Assembly: GCF_004362855.1 (NCBI RefSeq) | Contig: NZ_SNXW01000006.1 | Span: 124,001-188,000 of the forward strand | Direction of reading: 5' to 3' | DNA length: 64,000 nt | Origin: Aquabacterium commune | GTDB lineage: Bacteria; Pseudomonadota; Gammaproteobacteria; Burkholderiales; Burkholderiaceae_C | In this document: positions 27,110 through 35,900 of the stretch, piece after piece | Position numbering within the stretch: the stretch's first letter is position 1 | Layout of the letters: every line of letters begins with the position of its first letter | Position numbers and translations under genes: made by a program | Notes under the pieces: model-generated | What the model saw: the letters and a program-made list of their open reading frames with translations, nothing else | Database searches by the model: none | What the model was told of the DNA's origin: nothing

Positions 27110-28405
27110 GTGGTTGGCAACAAGCGCAAGATGAATTTCCGCAAGGATCTCTGCCTTCTGGCAGGGGTGATGGCACTGTTGCTGGCACTCGGTTGGTCTG
27201 CGCCGGTGCAGGCCAAGGCCACGCGCCAGGCCAAAGTGACCACGTCCAAGACGGTCCAGGCTGCCAAGGCGCCTGCGGGCCGCATCACCAAATCCTCCGC
27301 CAAATCCTCCGCCAAAACATCGGTCAGAGCCGCAGCCAAACCTTCTGGCAAGGCCGTGGCCTCCTCGGCCCGGGCTTTGTCAAGCGCAGCCGTTCATCGC
27401 AAAGGCCGTGTGCGTCAGTTGGGTGCGGTCGCCAGACCGTTGGCCCTGGCAAGGGCGGAAGCACCTGCGCAGGCACAGGCGCCCCTGATGCCAATTTCGG
27501 TGAAGACCCCGGCCGGCGTGCCGCTGAAGCCGTCGGCCACCGTGGCTGCGGCATCAGGTGCCACCGGCGCTTCGTTTGGCCAGATCTATGGACTGCACCA
27601 CACGTCCGACCCGCTGGACCTGAAATCCAGCGTGGCCCTCGTCATGGACCAGGAGACCAACGAGGTCGTGCTGGCCAAGAATTCCGAGGCGGTGCTGCCG
27701 ATTGCTTCCTTGACCAAACTGATGACCGCTGCCGTCATCGTCGATGCGCGCCTGCCCATGGACGAGGACATCACCGTCACCAGCGACGACGTGGACACCG
27801 AGAAAAACAGCAGCTCGCGCCTGGCCGTGGGCGCCACGCTGACCCGCGGCGAATTGCTGCACCTGGCGCTGATGTCGTCGGAGAACCGCGCCGCCCATGC
27901 GCTGGGCCGCACTTATCCCGGTGGCTTGCAGGCTTTCGTGTCGGTGATGAACGCCAAGGCCAAGGCCCTGGGCATGCAGGACACCCGCTACGTGGACCCC
28001 ACCGGTCTGAACAGCAACAACCAGTCCAGCGCGCGTGACCTGGCCGTGCTGGTGAAGGCGGCGTACCAACAGCCGCTCATCCGCGAGTTGTCCACCTCGC
28101 CCGAGCACGCTGTGCGCCTGGGCAACCGCCAGGTCCAGTTCCGCAACACCAACAGCCTGGTGCGCAGCCCGGCCTGGGACATCGGTTTGCAAAAGACCGG
28201 CTACATCGTGGAAGCCGGCCGCTGCCTGGTCATGCAGGCCAGCATGGTGGGTCGCAAGTACATCATGATCTTCCTGGATTCCACCGGGAAGTACTCGCGT
28301 CAGGCCGATGCCGAGCGCGTGCGTCGCTGGCTGGAGCGTGCGCCGCAAAAGACGTCTTCGATCACCACAACGGTGGTGCCAGACGCCGTCGAGATCACCT
28401 CCTGA
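27110..28405 (+). CDS. pbpG: D-alanyl-D-alanine endopeptidase (PBP7-like, S11 family)
   Basis: 431 residues from GTG 27110, with AAAGGG 8 bases upstream; ATG 27131 (seven residues shorter) is equally plausible. A signal peptide ends near PVQA (residue 35). Residues 36-150 are an unusual Lys/Ala/Ser-rich basic linker. The S11 transpeptidase-fold domain then shows S200-L-T-K203, the S257-E-N259 triad and K362-T-G364. It cleaves D-Ala-containing cross-links in peptidoglycan in the periplasm. A possible promoter lies in the A/T-rich stretch 27055-27085 but I cannot fix its boxes. Confidence 0.93.
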   Translation: MVGNKRKMNFRKDLCLLAGVMALLLALGWSAPVQAKATRQAKVTTSKTVQAAKAPAGRITKSSAKSSAKTSVRAAAKPSGKAVASSARALSSAAVHRKGRVRQLGAVARPLALARAEAPAQAQAPLMPISVKTPAGVPLKPSATVAAASGATGASFGQIYGLHHTSDPLDLKSSVALVMDQETNEVVLAKNSEAVLPIASLTKLMTAAVIVDARLPMDEDITVTSDDVDTEKNSSSRLAVGATLTRGELLHLALMSSENRAAHALGRTYPGGLQAFVSVMNAKAKALGMQDTRYVDPTGLNSNNQSSARDLAVLVKAAYQQPLIRELSTSPEHAVRLGNRQVQFRNTNSLVRSPAWDIGLQKTGYIVEAGRCLVMQASMVGRKYIMIFLDSTGKYSRQADAERVRRWLERAPQKTSSITTTVVPDAVEITS

Positions 28406-28438
28406 ACGACGCCTGGGTTTCTGGCTTCAGACCGGACT

Positions 28439-29194
28439 TCAGGCCGATGCCGCGTGTTGCCAGCCCAGCAGGGCAGACACGCGCTGTGCGCTGGCCTTGA
28501 GGGCGTCCTGCCACTCGGGCGGCACGCTGCTCAGGTGGGACACGTTCAGCGCCAGGCTGGCCACCACGCCGCCCAGGTCGTCGTGCACCGGGGTGACGAT
28601 CACCTGCAGTTGCGGGTCGGCGCTTTCGCTGTCCATGGCGAGGCCGCTCTGGCGCACCAGGCCCAGCTCGGTCTGCACCAGCTCGTAGCGCGTGCCCTGG
28701 GCCGCACACAGGGCGCGCAACACCACGGCAGATTCATTGAGCAGCAGCACCTTGCCCGCGGCACAGCCGGTCAGCGGCAGGCGCAGGCCCATCACGCGGG
28801 TCACTTGGACGCCAGAGCGCTCGGTCACGGTGCGCTCCACGCACAGGGCCTCGTCCTCGTGCCGCACGAACAGCGACACCGGGTGCCCGGTCATGCGGTG
28901 CAGTTCCTGCATGGGGCGCACGGCCAGTTCGCGCACGTCCAGGCGCGATTTCACGAGGTTGCCCAGCGTCAGCAGGCGGATGCCCAGGCGGTAGGCGCCC
29001 GGGCCCGATCGCTCCACCAGGCCACCGACGGCGAGGTCGTTGAGGATGCGGTGCGCGGTCGAGGGGTGCAGGCCCGTCTGCTCGCTGATGGACTTCAGCG
29101 AGATGGCATCGCCTTCGTGGGCGAGTGTCTCCAGCAGAGAGAACATGCGGCCGATCACCTGGATGGAGGTGCTGTCTGGTTTGGGGTCGCTCAT
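28439..29194 (-). CDS. IclR family transcriptional regulator
   Basis: 251 residues. N-terminal winged helix (about 10-70: IGRMFSLLETLAHEG, SISEQTGLHPSTAHRILNDLAVGGLVER), then the IclR effector domain (75-245) with GHPVSLFVRHEDEALCVERT and GLRLPLTGCAAGKVLLL, the ligand pocket region. The effector is unknown; IclR proteins usually sense small organic acids or aromatics. It is convergent with pbpG and divergent from the TIGR03790 gene, whose promoter region holds a candidate operator (29209-29236), so that gene or its own promoter may be the target. Confidence 0.93.
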   Translation of the reverse strand: MSDPKPDSTSIQVIGRMFSLLETLAHEGDAISLKSISEQTGLHPSTAHRILNDLAVGGLVERSGPGAYRLGIRLLTLGNLVKSRLDVRELAVRPMQELHRMTGHPVSLFVRHEDEALCVERTVTERSGVQVTRVMGLRLPLTGCAAGKVLLLNESAVVLRALCAAQGTRYELVQTELGLVRQSGLAMDSESADPQLQVIVTPVHDDLGGVVASLALNVSHLSSVPPEWQDALKASAQRVSALLGWQHAASA

Positions 29195-29208
29195 GGGTTT
29201 TTCTCCGC

Positions 29209-29236
29209 GGAATCACGTTTTGGAAAGTGGGATTCC
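29209..29236. promoter_or_regulatory. Inverted repeat, candidate IclR-type operator
   Basis: GGAATC at 29209-29214 is the exact inverse of GATTCC at 29231-29236, spaced by 16 bases, with an inner GGAA/TTCC pair. It lies 15-42 bases ahead of the iclR-family start in the divergent intergenic region. Confidence 0.35.
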
Positions 29237-29315
29237 TGAGCAATCGGCGAAATAATCGGCCGCTTGAGCGTTGATCCCCCCTTCGGCCGTGTCTTTTTTG
29301 GCATCTGATACCGCA

Positions 29316-30701
29316 ATGCACATTTTTGAATCTTTGCCGGGCGGCCGTGACCTGGGTCGAGCGCTCATGGCCGTGGTTTGGCTGGTGTTGGCGACCGCCA
29401 GCCCCTGGTCTGTTTCTCAGGCGGCCGAGGTGGATCGGGGCGGTCAGCAGCCTCAGGCGACGACGGGTGCCTCAGGGGCAGCAGGCCCGAGGGCCTCAGC
29501 GGCCGCACCTGCCACGCCCGCAACACCTCAGGCGGGGCCTGCGCCACGCCGTTGGGTGGCGGTGCCGCGGGTGATCGGGCGCATCACATCCCAAGACTTG
29601 GGGCTGATCATCAACACGGACGACCCGTATTCTGTCCAGGTGGGCGAGTACTACGCGCGTGCCCGCCGCATTCCCGAGCAGCACATCCTGCGCGTCAGCC
29701 TGCCCATCAAGTCGGCGCTGACCCCTTCGGAGTTCGAGGACTTCAACAAGCGCATCCAGGCTTTCTATGGCGACCGGGTGCAAGGCCTGGCCTTGGCCTG
29801 GCGCATGCCGTACGGGGTGGATTGCCAGAGCATCACCGGTGCGCTGGCCATGGGTTACGACTCCAAGTTGTGCGCGGCCAATTGCGGCCCCGCGCGGCCT
29901 TCGACCTACTTTGGCAGCGCCTCGTCGCGCCCGCTCAAGGACCACGGCATGCGCCTGGGCATGTTGCTGGCCGCACGGGATTTCGAAGCCGCCAAGGCCC
30001 TGATCGACCGCGGTGTGAAGTCCGACGGCAGCCTGGGTTTGCGCGGCGCCTTGCCCGTCACGGCCCACTTCGTCATCACCTCAGACAGCGTGCGCAGCGT
30101 GCGGCAACTCTTCTACCCGCCGCCCACACAGGTCGCCCGCCTGGGCGTGGACGTGCAGATCGACCGCACCGACGCGCTCAAGAATGTCGACCGGGTGCTG
30201 CTCTACATGACCGGCAAGGCCAACATCGACTGGCTGGACACGGTGAATTTCGTGCCAGGCGCCCTGGCCGATCACCTGACCTCGTTCGGCGGCATCTTCG
30301 ACAAGCCGCATGGGCAGATGACCGCCCTGGCCTGGATCCACGCGGGTGCGACGGCCAGTTACGGCACCGTGAGCGAGCCCTGCGCGCATTGGCAGAAGTT
30401 CCCCCACCCGCAGGCGCTGCTGTTGTTCTACGCCCAGGGCGCCACCGCGTTGGAGGCCTACTGGAAGAGCGTGCTGTGGCCGGCCCAGGGCGTGTTCGTG
30501 GGGGAGCCGTTGGCGGCGCCTTTCGCCCGTGATCCACGTGAGACGCGTGAGCCTGTGCGAGAGCCGCCTGCCGACGCGCCCCGCGAGGTGCCGAAAGAGC
30601 CGGCCAAAGATGCGCCAAAAGACCCGCTCAAAGAGCCCCCCAAAGATGTGCCCGCCGAGTTGGCGCGCAGCGAGATCCTGCGCGGCATGTCGATGAAGTG
30701 A
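29316..30701 (+). CDS. TIGR03790 family exported protein
   Basis: 461 residues from ATG 29316; an in-frame TTG at 29271 would add 15 residues. A signal peptide ends around SQAAE (about residue 36), followed by a Gln/Ala/Pro-rich linker to about residue 75. The conserved domain has IINTDDPYSVQVGEYYARARRIP, split here as INTDDPYS and GEYYARARRIPEQH, then LALAWRMPYGVDC and LLYMTGKANIDW, matching the uncharacterised TIGR03790 family. The C-terminal 45 residues are a low-complexity tail of repeated Lys/Arg-Glu-Pro and Asp-Ala-Pro units. The function is unknown. Opposite the IclR gene and convergent with the squalene/phytoene synthase-like gene. Confidence 0.8.
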   Translation: MHIFESLPGGRDLGRALMAVVWLVLATASPWSVSQAAEVDRGGQQPQATTGASGAAGPRASAAAPATPATPQAGPAPRRWVAVPRVIGRITSQDLGLIINTDDPYSVQVGEYYARARRIPEQHILRVSLPIKSALTPSEFEDFNKRIQAFYGDRVQGLALAWRMPYGVDCQSITGALAMGYDSKLCAANCGPARPSTYFGSASSRPLKDHGMRLGMLLAARDFEAAKALIDRGVKSDGSLGLRGALPVTAHFVITSDSVRSVRQLFYPPPTQVARLGVDVQIDRTDALKNVDRVLLYMTGKANIDWLDTVNFVPGALADHLTSFGGIFDKPHGQMTALAWIHAGATASYGTVSEPCAHWQKFPHPQALLLFYAQGATALEAYWKSVLWPAQGVFVGEPLAAPFARDPRETREPVREPPADAPREVPKEPAKDAPKDPLKEPPKDVPAELARSEILRGMSMK

Positions 30702-30704
30702 GTT

Positions 30705-31649
30705 TCAGCGCAGCCAGCCCCAGCGCAGCTGCTGCGCCATCCATCCCTTGCGCAGCGGCGTCAGCAGGATGCGCTGGTGCAGCACCGTCTCCCCCGATGC
30801 GTGCACGGCATCGGCCAGCGCCAGCGACGCGTGCGCCAGGTACACCAGAGGCCGAAGGGCGCGGCGATCGGCCGAGGGCAGGGCGTGGACCTCTGCCAGC
30901 GCCTGGGTCAGGGTGGCGCGCGCACGCTGGTGCAGCGCGGCCAGCAGCGCGGCCCAACCCGCCGGCATCGGCTTCTCGGGGCGGCTGAGCTGGTGGGCGC
31001 GCACGTCGTGTGCCTGCAACCAGTCGATGCCCACCATCACCCAGCCCGCACGGGCGTCCTGACCCAGCCGGGCCAGCATGTGGGCCTGCCGCAGGCCCTG
31101 GCCCAGGGTGCGCGCCGCTATGATCGCCGCATCGCTGTGCGCGCCGAGCAGGTGGGCCGCCACGGAGCAGGCGTTGCCGGTGGTCTGCAGCGCGTGGCGT
31201 TGCAGGCTGGCCTCGTCCATCCAGCGCGTTTGCTGCGTCAACTGCGTCAGGCCGTCCAGCTGTTGCTGCCACCAGGCCCAGGGCAGGGTGGCCGTGTCGT
31301 CGGTGGGCAGGGCCAGCCACTCGCGCATCAGCGGGTGGCGAGCGCGGCCTTGGGCCACTTCGGCCAGTTCCTGTCGCCACCAGCCGAGCTTGGTTTCGGC
31401 CACGCCGGGGTCTTGCACGCTCAAGGGGATGCGGCTGACTTCGTGCCACCAGCGCAGCCACAGCGCGAGGGCAGGGCGGCGCGGCGCAGGCACCAAGGCC
31501 AGGGCCAGGGCCAGGCTGCTGCCGGCCACTGGGACGTGGCCCCGGGCTTTCGCAGGGTGTTCCGGGTGATCGGGCTGGCCTGCAGTTGCTGGTGGGACGC
31601 CAGACGGGGCGCCGGTTGACGTTGGCGCGGACGGGGGCGAGGTGGGCAT
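30705..31649 (-). CDS. Divergent squalene/phytoene synthase-like protein
   Basis: 314 residues from ATG 31649; the frame extends to a TTG at 31715. Residues 1-45 are Pro/Ser/Thr-rich. The rest follows the trans-isoprenyl-diphosphate head-to-head synthase fold: ALVPAPRRPAL near the start, DPGVAETKLGWWRQEL (matching the DPxxAxxKLxWWRxE motif) and GQGLRQAHMLARLGQDARAGW near residue 200. Both Asp-rich magnesium sites are degraded: the first is HEVSRIPL instead of DDIVD-like, and the second is ARLGQD instead of RDVGED. It is therefore likely non-catalytic or altered in chemistry. It is divergent from the RND pump and convergent with the TIGR03790 gene, 3 bases away. Confidence 0.75.
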   Translation of the reverse strand: MPTSPPSAPTSTGAPSGVPPATAGQPDHPEHPAKARGHVPVAGSSLALALALVPAPRRPALALWLRWWHEVSRIPLSVQDPGVAETKLGWWRQELAEVAQGRARHPLMREWLALPTDDTATLPWAWWQQQLDGLTQLTQQTRWMDEASLQRHALQTTGNACSVAAHLLGAHSDAAIIAARTLGQGLRQAHMLARLGQDARAGWVMVGIDWLQAHDVRAHQLSRPEKPMPAGWAALLAALHQRARATLTQALAEVHALPSADRRALRPLVYLAHASLALADAVHASGETVLHQRILLTPLRKGWMAQQLRWGWLR

Positions 31650-31723
31650 GGCGGGCGTTGGGTTCACAGGCGAGCAAGAGACGGCGAGCAGGGCGCCAAG
31701 GCGACATTGTCTCAACAGACGAA

Positions 31724-31771
31724 TTGACAGATCGGCGACAGCCTGCCTACATTACTGACCCGCGGGTCAGT
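31724..31771 (+). promoter_or_regulatory. RND pump promoter with overlapping 18-bp palindromic operator
   Basis: A perfect -35 box TTGACA (31724-31729) and a TACATT -10 box (31748-31753, 18-base spacer) are followed at once by ACTGACCCGCGGGTCAGT (31754-31771), a perfect 18-base palindrome covering the predicted transcription start. TetR-type repressors of efflux pumps bind such TGACC/GGTCA dyads; no tetR gene is adjacent. Confidence 0.68.
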
Positions 31772-31802
31772 GAACAAGGCCCTCACCCATCCGCCGACAA
31801 CA

Positions 31803-32933
31803 ATGAACACACTGCGCTGGCCCCCGGTTGCCCTGATTTTCTCCTTGGTCGCTGCCTCGATGCTGGTGGCTTGCAGCAAGCCTGCCGAGGCTCCGCCTGT
31901 GGTGCGCTCGGTGCGCACGCTGGTGCTGGCCGAATCCGCTGGCGCCCTCAGCCGCGAATTCGCCGCCGAGGTGCGTGCCCGCACGGAGTCCCGCCTCGGT
32001 TTCCGCGTCGGCGGCAAGGTGACGCGCCGTCTGGTGGAGCTGGGCCAGCACGTGCAGGCCGGCCAGGCCCTGGTGCAGCTCGACCCGCAAGACCTCAAGC
32101 TCGGCGAAGACGTCGCCCGCGCCGGTCTCGCCACAGCCGAAGCGCAGGCCGCCCAGGCGGCGGCCGACTTGCGCCGTTTCAAGGAATTGCGCGCCCAGGG
32201 CTTCATCAGCGAGGCCGAACTGGAGCGTCACAGCACCAACGAGCGCGCCGCCCAGGCCGCCCTGCGCCAGGCCCGCGCGCAAACCGGCGTGCAGGCCAAC
32301 CAGGCCAGCTATGCCGTGCTGACGGCCACCGCCGCTGGCGTCATCACCTCGGTCGATGTCGAACCTGGCCAGGTCGTGGCCGCGGGCCTGCCCGTGCTCA
32401 CCCTGGCCCACGATGGCGCCCGCGACGTTGTGTTTGCCGTGCCCGAAGACCTCGGCGCCGTGGTGCGACCGCTGGCCGGCAAGCCGGGGGCTGTGCAGGT
32501 GCGCCGCTGGGGCGCTGCCGATTGGCTGAACGCCGCCGTGCGCGAAGTCGCCGCGGCCACCGACCCGGTCACCCGCACTTACCTGGCCAAGGCCGATGTG
32601 TCCGGCACGGCCTTCGCCACTTTCGAGCTCGGCCAGACGGCGTCCGTGCAGATGCGCGTGCCCACCCGCGTGGCCGTGGGCCTGCAGCTGCCGCTGCCCG
32701 CGGTGGTGGAGCGCGATGGCAAGTCCGTGGTCTGGGTGCTCGACCCCGCCAGCATGACCGTTCAGCCGCAACCGGTTGTCACGACCGATGTGCTGGGCAA
32801 CGTCGTGCAGATCGCCCGCGGGCTGAAGGCCGGCCAGGAAGTGGTCACGGCCGGGGCCCACGTGCTGCAGCCAGGACAGAAAGTCCGCCGCTTCCAGGAA
32901 GCCGCCGCTGCGGCGTCCGCCCCCCGTTCCTGA
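31803..32933 (+). CDS. RND efflux pump periplasmic adaptor (membrane fusion) lipoprotein
   Basis: 376 residues from ATG 31803; a GTG at 31770 lies within the operator and is unlikely. A lipobox LVAC makes it inner-membrane anchored. MFP domains follow in order: beta-barrel/lipoyl half (RLGFRVGGKVTRRLVELGQHVQAGQ, cited as GFRVGGKV and GQHVQAGQ), an alpha-helical hairpin (about 95-155), the second lipoyl half (TATAAGVITSVDVEPGQVV, here AAGVITSVDVEPGQ), then the beta-barrel and membrane-proximal domains. It connects the RND permease encoded next to an outer-membrane channel, which is not encoded here. The palindrome at 31754 probably controls both genes. Confidence 0.92.
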   Translation: MNTLRWPPVALIFSLVAASMLVACSKPAEAPPVVRSVRTLVLAESAGALSREFAAEVRARTESRLGFRVGGKVTRRLVELGQHVQAGQALVQLDPQDLKLGEDVARAGLATAEAQAAQAAADLRRFKELRAQGFISEAELERHSTNERAAQAALRQARAQTGVQANQASYAVLTATAAGVITSVDVEPGQVVAAGLPVLTLAHDGARDVVFAVPEDLGAVVRPLAGKPGAVQVRRWGAADWLNAAVREVAAATDPVTRTYLAKADVSGTAFATFELGQTASVQMRVPTRVAVGLQLPLPAVVERDGKSVVWVLDPASMTVQPQPVVTTDVLGNVVQIARGLKAGQEVVTAGAHVLQPGQKVRRFQEAAAAASAPRS

Positions 32934-32975
32934 TCCCGTTCGCGGATCCCCACCCGATCACGTCAGGAGCAGGCG

Positions 32976-35900
32976 GTGCACAACCCCGACCCCCATTCGC
33001 CATCCGATGAGGCCGCATCGCCTCGCGCGAAGCACTTCAACATCTCCCGCTGGGCCCTTGAGCACCCCGCGCTGACGCGCTACCTGATGGTGGTGCTGAT
33101 GCTGCTGGGCGTGGCCTCTTATTTCCAGCTGGGGCAGGACGAGGACCCTCCCTTCGCCTTCCGCGTGATGGTGGTGCGTGCCTACTGGCCCGGCACCACG
33201 GCGCAGGAGATGGCCGAGCAGGTCACCGACAAGATCGAGCGCACCTTGCAGGAGGTGCCCAATGCCGACCGCATCCAGTCCTACACCAAGCCGGGCGAGT
33301 CCTTCTCTCTGATGGTGGTGAAAGACTACTCCACGCCCAAGGAGATCCCCAACCTCTGGTACCAGGTGCGCAAGAAGATCGGTGACATGCGCGCCACCTT
33401 GCCCCAGGGCGTGATCGGGCCTTTCTTCAACGACGAGTTCGGCGATGTCTATGGCTCCATCTACGCCTTGTCGGCCGATGGCTTCAGCGAAGAAGAACTG
33501 CGCCAGTTCGCCGAGAGGACCCGCTCCGACATGCTGCGCGTGCCCGGTGTGGCCAAGGTCGAGCTCTTCGGCGTCCAGCCAGAGAAGGTGTACGTGGAGA
33601 TCCCCCAGCGTCGCCTGGCCCAGCTCGGCATCGACATGCCGCAGGTGGTGGCGCAGCTGAACGCGCAGAACGCCGTGGAGGGCGCCGGCGTGTTCAGCAA
33701 CGAACGCAGCACCGTCCAGATGCGCGTCAACGGGGCCTTCAATGCGGTCGAGCAACTGCGCGCGCTGCCCATCCGCACGGTCAACCCGGCCAATGGCCAG
33801 GCCCGCAGCCTCAAGCTGGGCGACATCGCCACCATCCGCCGCGCCTACCAGGACCCGCCCACCACCAAGGTGCGCCACCAGGGCAAGCAGGTGATCGCGA
33901 TGGGCATTTCCATGGCCAAGGGCGGCGACATCATCCAGCTGGGCAAGAACCTCACCCAGGCTTCGGACGCCATCCGTGCCGAGCTGCCCGCGGGCATCGA
34001 ACTGGATCAGATCCAGAACCAGCCCGAGGCGGTGTCTCGCTCGGTGGGTGAGTTCGTGAAAGTGCTGCTCGAAGCCGTGGTCGTGGTGCTCGCCGTGAGC
34101 TTCGTCAGCCTGGGCCTGCACACCAAGCCGCTGCGCCTGGACGTGTGGCCCGGCCTGGTCGTGGCCATCACCATCCCGCTGGTGCTGGCAGTGACCTTCC
34201 TGGTCATGTACTACGCCGATGTGGGCCTGCACAAAATCTCGCTCGGCGCGCTGATCATCGCGCTCGGCCTGCTGGTGGACGACGCCATCATCGCCGTCGA
34301 AATGATGGTCCACAAGCTGGAAGAGGGCTACGACAAGGTCAGCGCGGCCACCGCCGCCTACGACCTCACGGCCATGCCCATGCTCACGGGTACGCTCATC
34401 ACCGCGGCGGGCTTCCTGCCCATCGGCATGGCGCGTTCGGCCACCGGCGAGTACACCTACGCCATCTTCGCCGTCACGGCCGCGGCCTTGCTGATCTCCT
34501 GGCTGGTGTCCGTCTATTTCGTGCCTTACCTTGGCTTGCTGCTGTTGCGCACGCGCCCCAAGGTGAGCAAAGACGCGCCTCATGGCGGTGCAGCGCATGC
34601 GACGGACATCTACGACACGCCCTTCTACAACCGCTTCAAGGCCCTGGTGGGCTGGTGCGTGGCCCACCGCTGGGCCACCATCGGCCTGACCCTGCTGGCC
34701 TTGGTGCTCGGCGTGGTCGGCATGGGCAAGGTGCAGCAGCAGTTCTTCCCGGACTCCAGCCGCCCTGAAATCATCGTGGACCTCTGGCAGCCCGAGGGCA
34801 CCAGCTTCTACGCCACGGAAGACGTGGCCAAGCGCTTCGAGGCCCGCATGATGAAGGAGCCCGGCGTCAAGACCGTGAGCACCTGGGTGGGCACCGGCCT
34901 GCCGCGTTTCTACCTGCCGATGGACCAGATCTTCCCGCAGAGCAACGTCAGCCAGGTCGTGCTGCTGCCCGACAGCACCGAGGCCCGCGAGCGCCTGCGC
35001 AAGGCCTTGCCCGCGCTGATGGCCGCCGAGTTCCCGGAAGTGCGGGCCCGCGTCAAGCTGCTGCCCAACGGGCCGCCCGTGCCCTACCCGGTGCAGTTCC
35101 GCATCGTGGGCGATGACGTCGAAACGCTGCGCAAGATCGCGTCCGAGGCCAAGGCGCTGATGCGCACCAACCCCGACATGCTGGGCGTCAACGACAACTG
35201 GAACGAGTACATCCGCGCCATCCGCCTGTCGGTGGACCAGGACAAGGCCCGCGCCCTGGGCGTGAGCTCGCAGTCCATCGCGCAGGCCAGCCGCATCCTG
35301 ACCTCCGGGGCGACCGTGGCGCAGTACCGCGAGGCCGACCGCCTCATCGACATCGACTTCCGCACGCCCCAGTCCGAGCGCCAGACCCTGGAGGCCCTGG
35401 ACAACGCCTATGTGCCCACGGCCTCGGGCAAGATGATCCCGGTGCTGCAGGTGGCCAAGCCCAAGCTGGTCTGGGAGCCGGGCGTGCTGTGGCGCGAGGG
35501 GCGCCACTTTGCGGTCACTGTGCAAGGCGATGTGCGCGAAGGCGTGCAAGGTCCCACCGTCAGCCAGGCGCTGTGGCCGCAGATGCAGGCGCTGCAGGCC
35601 AAGCTGCCGTCGGGCTACCGCATCCAGCTGGCGGGCACCGCCGAGGAAAGCACCAAAGGCCAGGGCTCCATTTTCGCCAACGTGCCGGTGATGCTCTTCA
35701 TCATCTTCACCTTGCTGATGTTGCAGCTGCAGAGCTTCTCGCGCGCCATGCTGGTCTTCCTGACCGGTCCCATGGGCATCGCGGGCGTGGCGATGGCGCT
35801 GCTGGCCCTGGACCGCCCCTTCGGCTTCGTGGCCCTGCTCGGCGTGATCGCCCTGATGGGCATGATCATGCGCAATTCGGTCATCCTGATCGACCAGATC

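Noticed and set aside
31649-31715. A TTG start at 31715 for the squalene/phytoene synthase-like gene
   Set aside because: It has no ribosome site and would add a Cys/Pro-rich lead; ATG 31649 is preferred, although the true start is uncertain.
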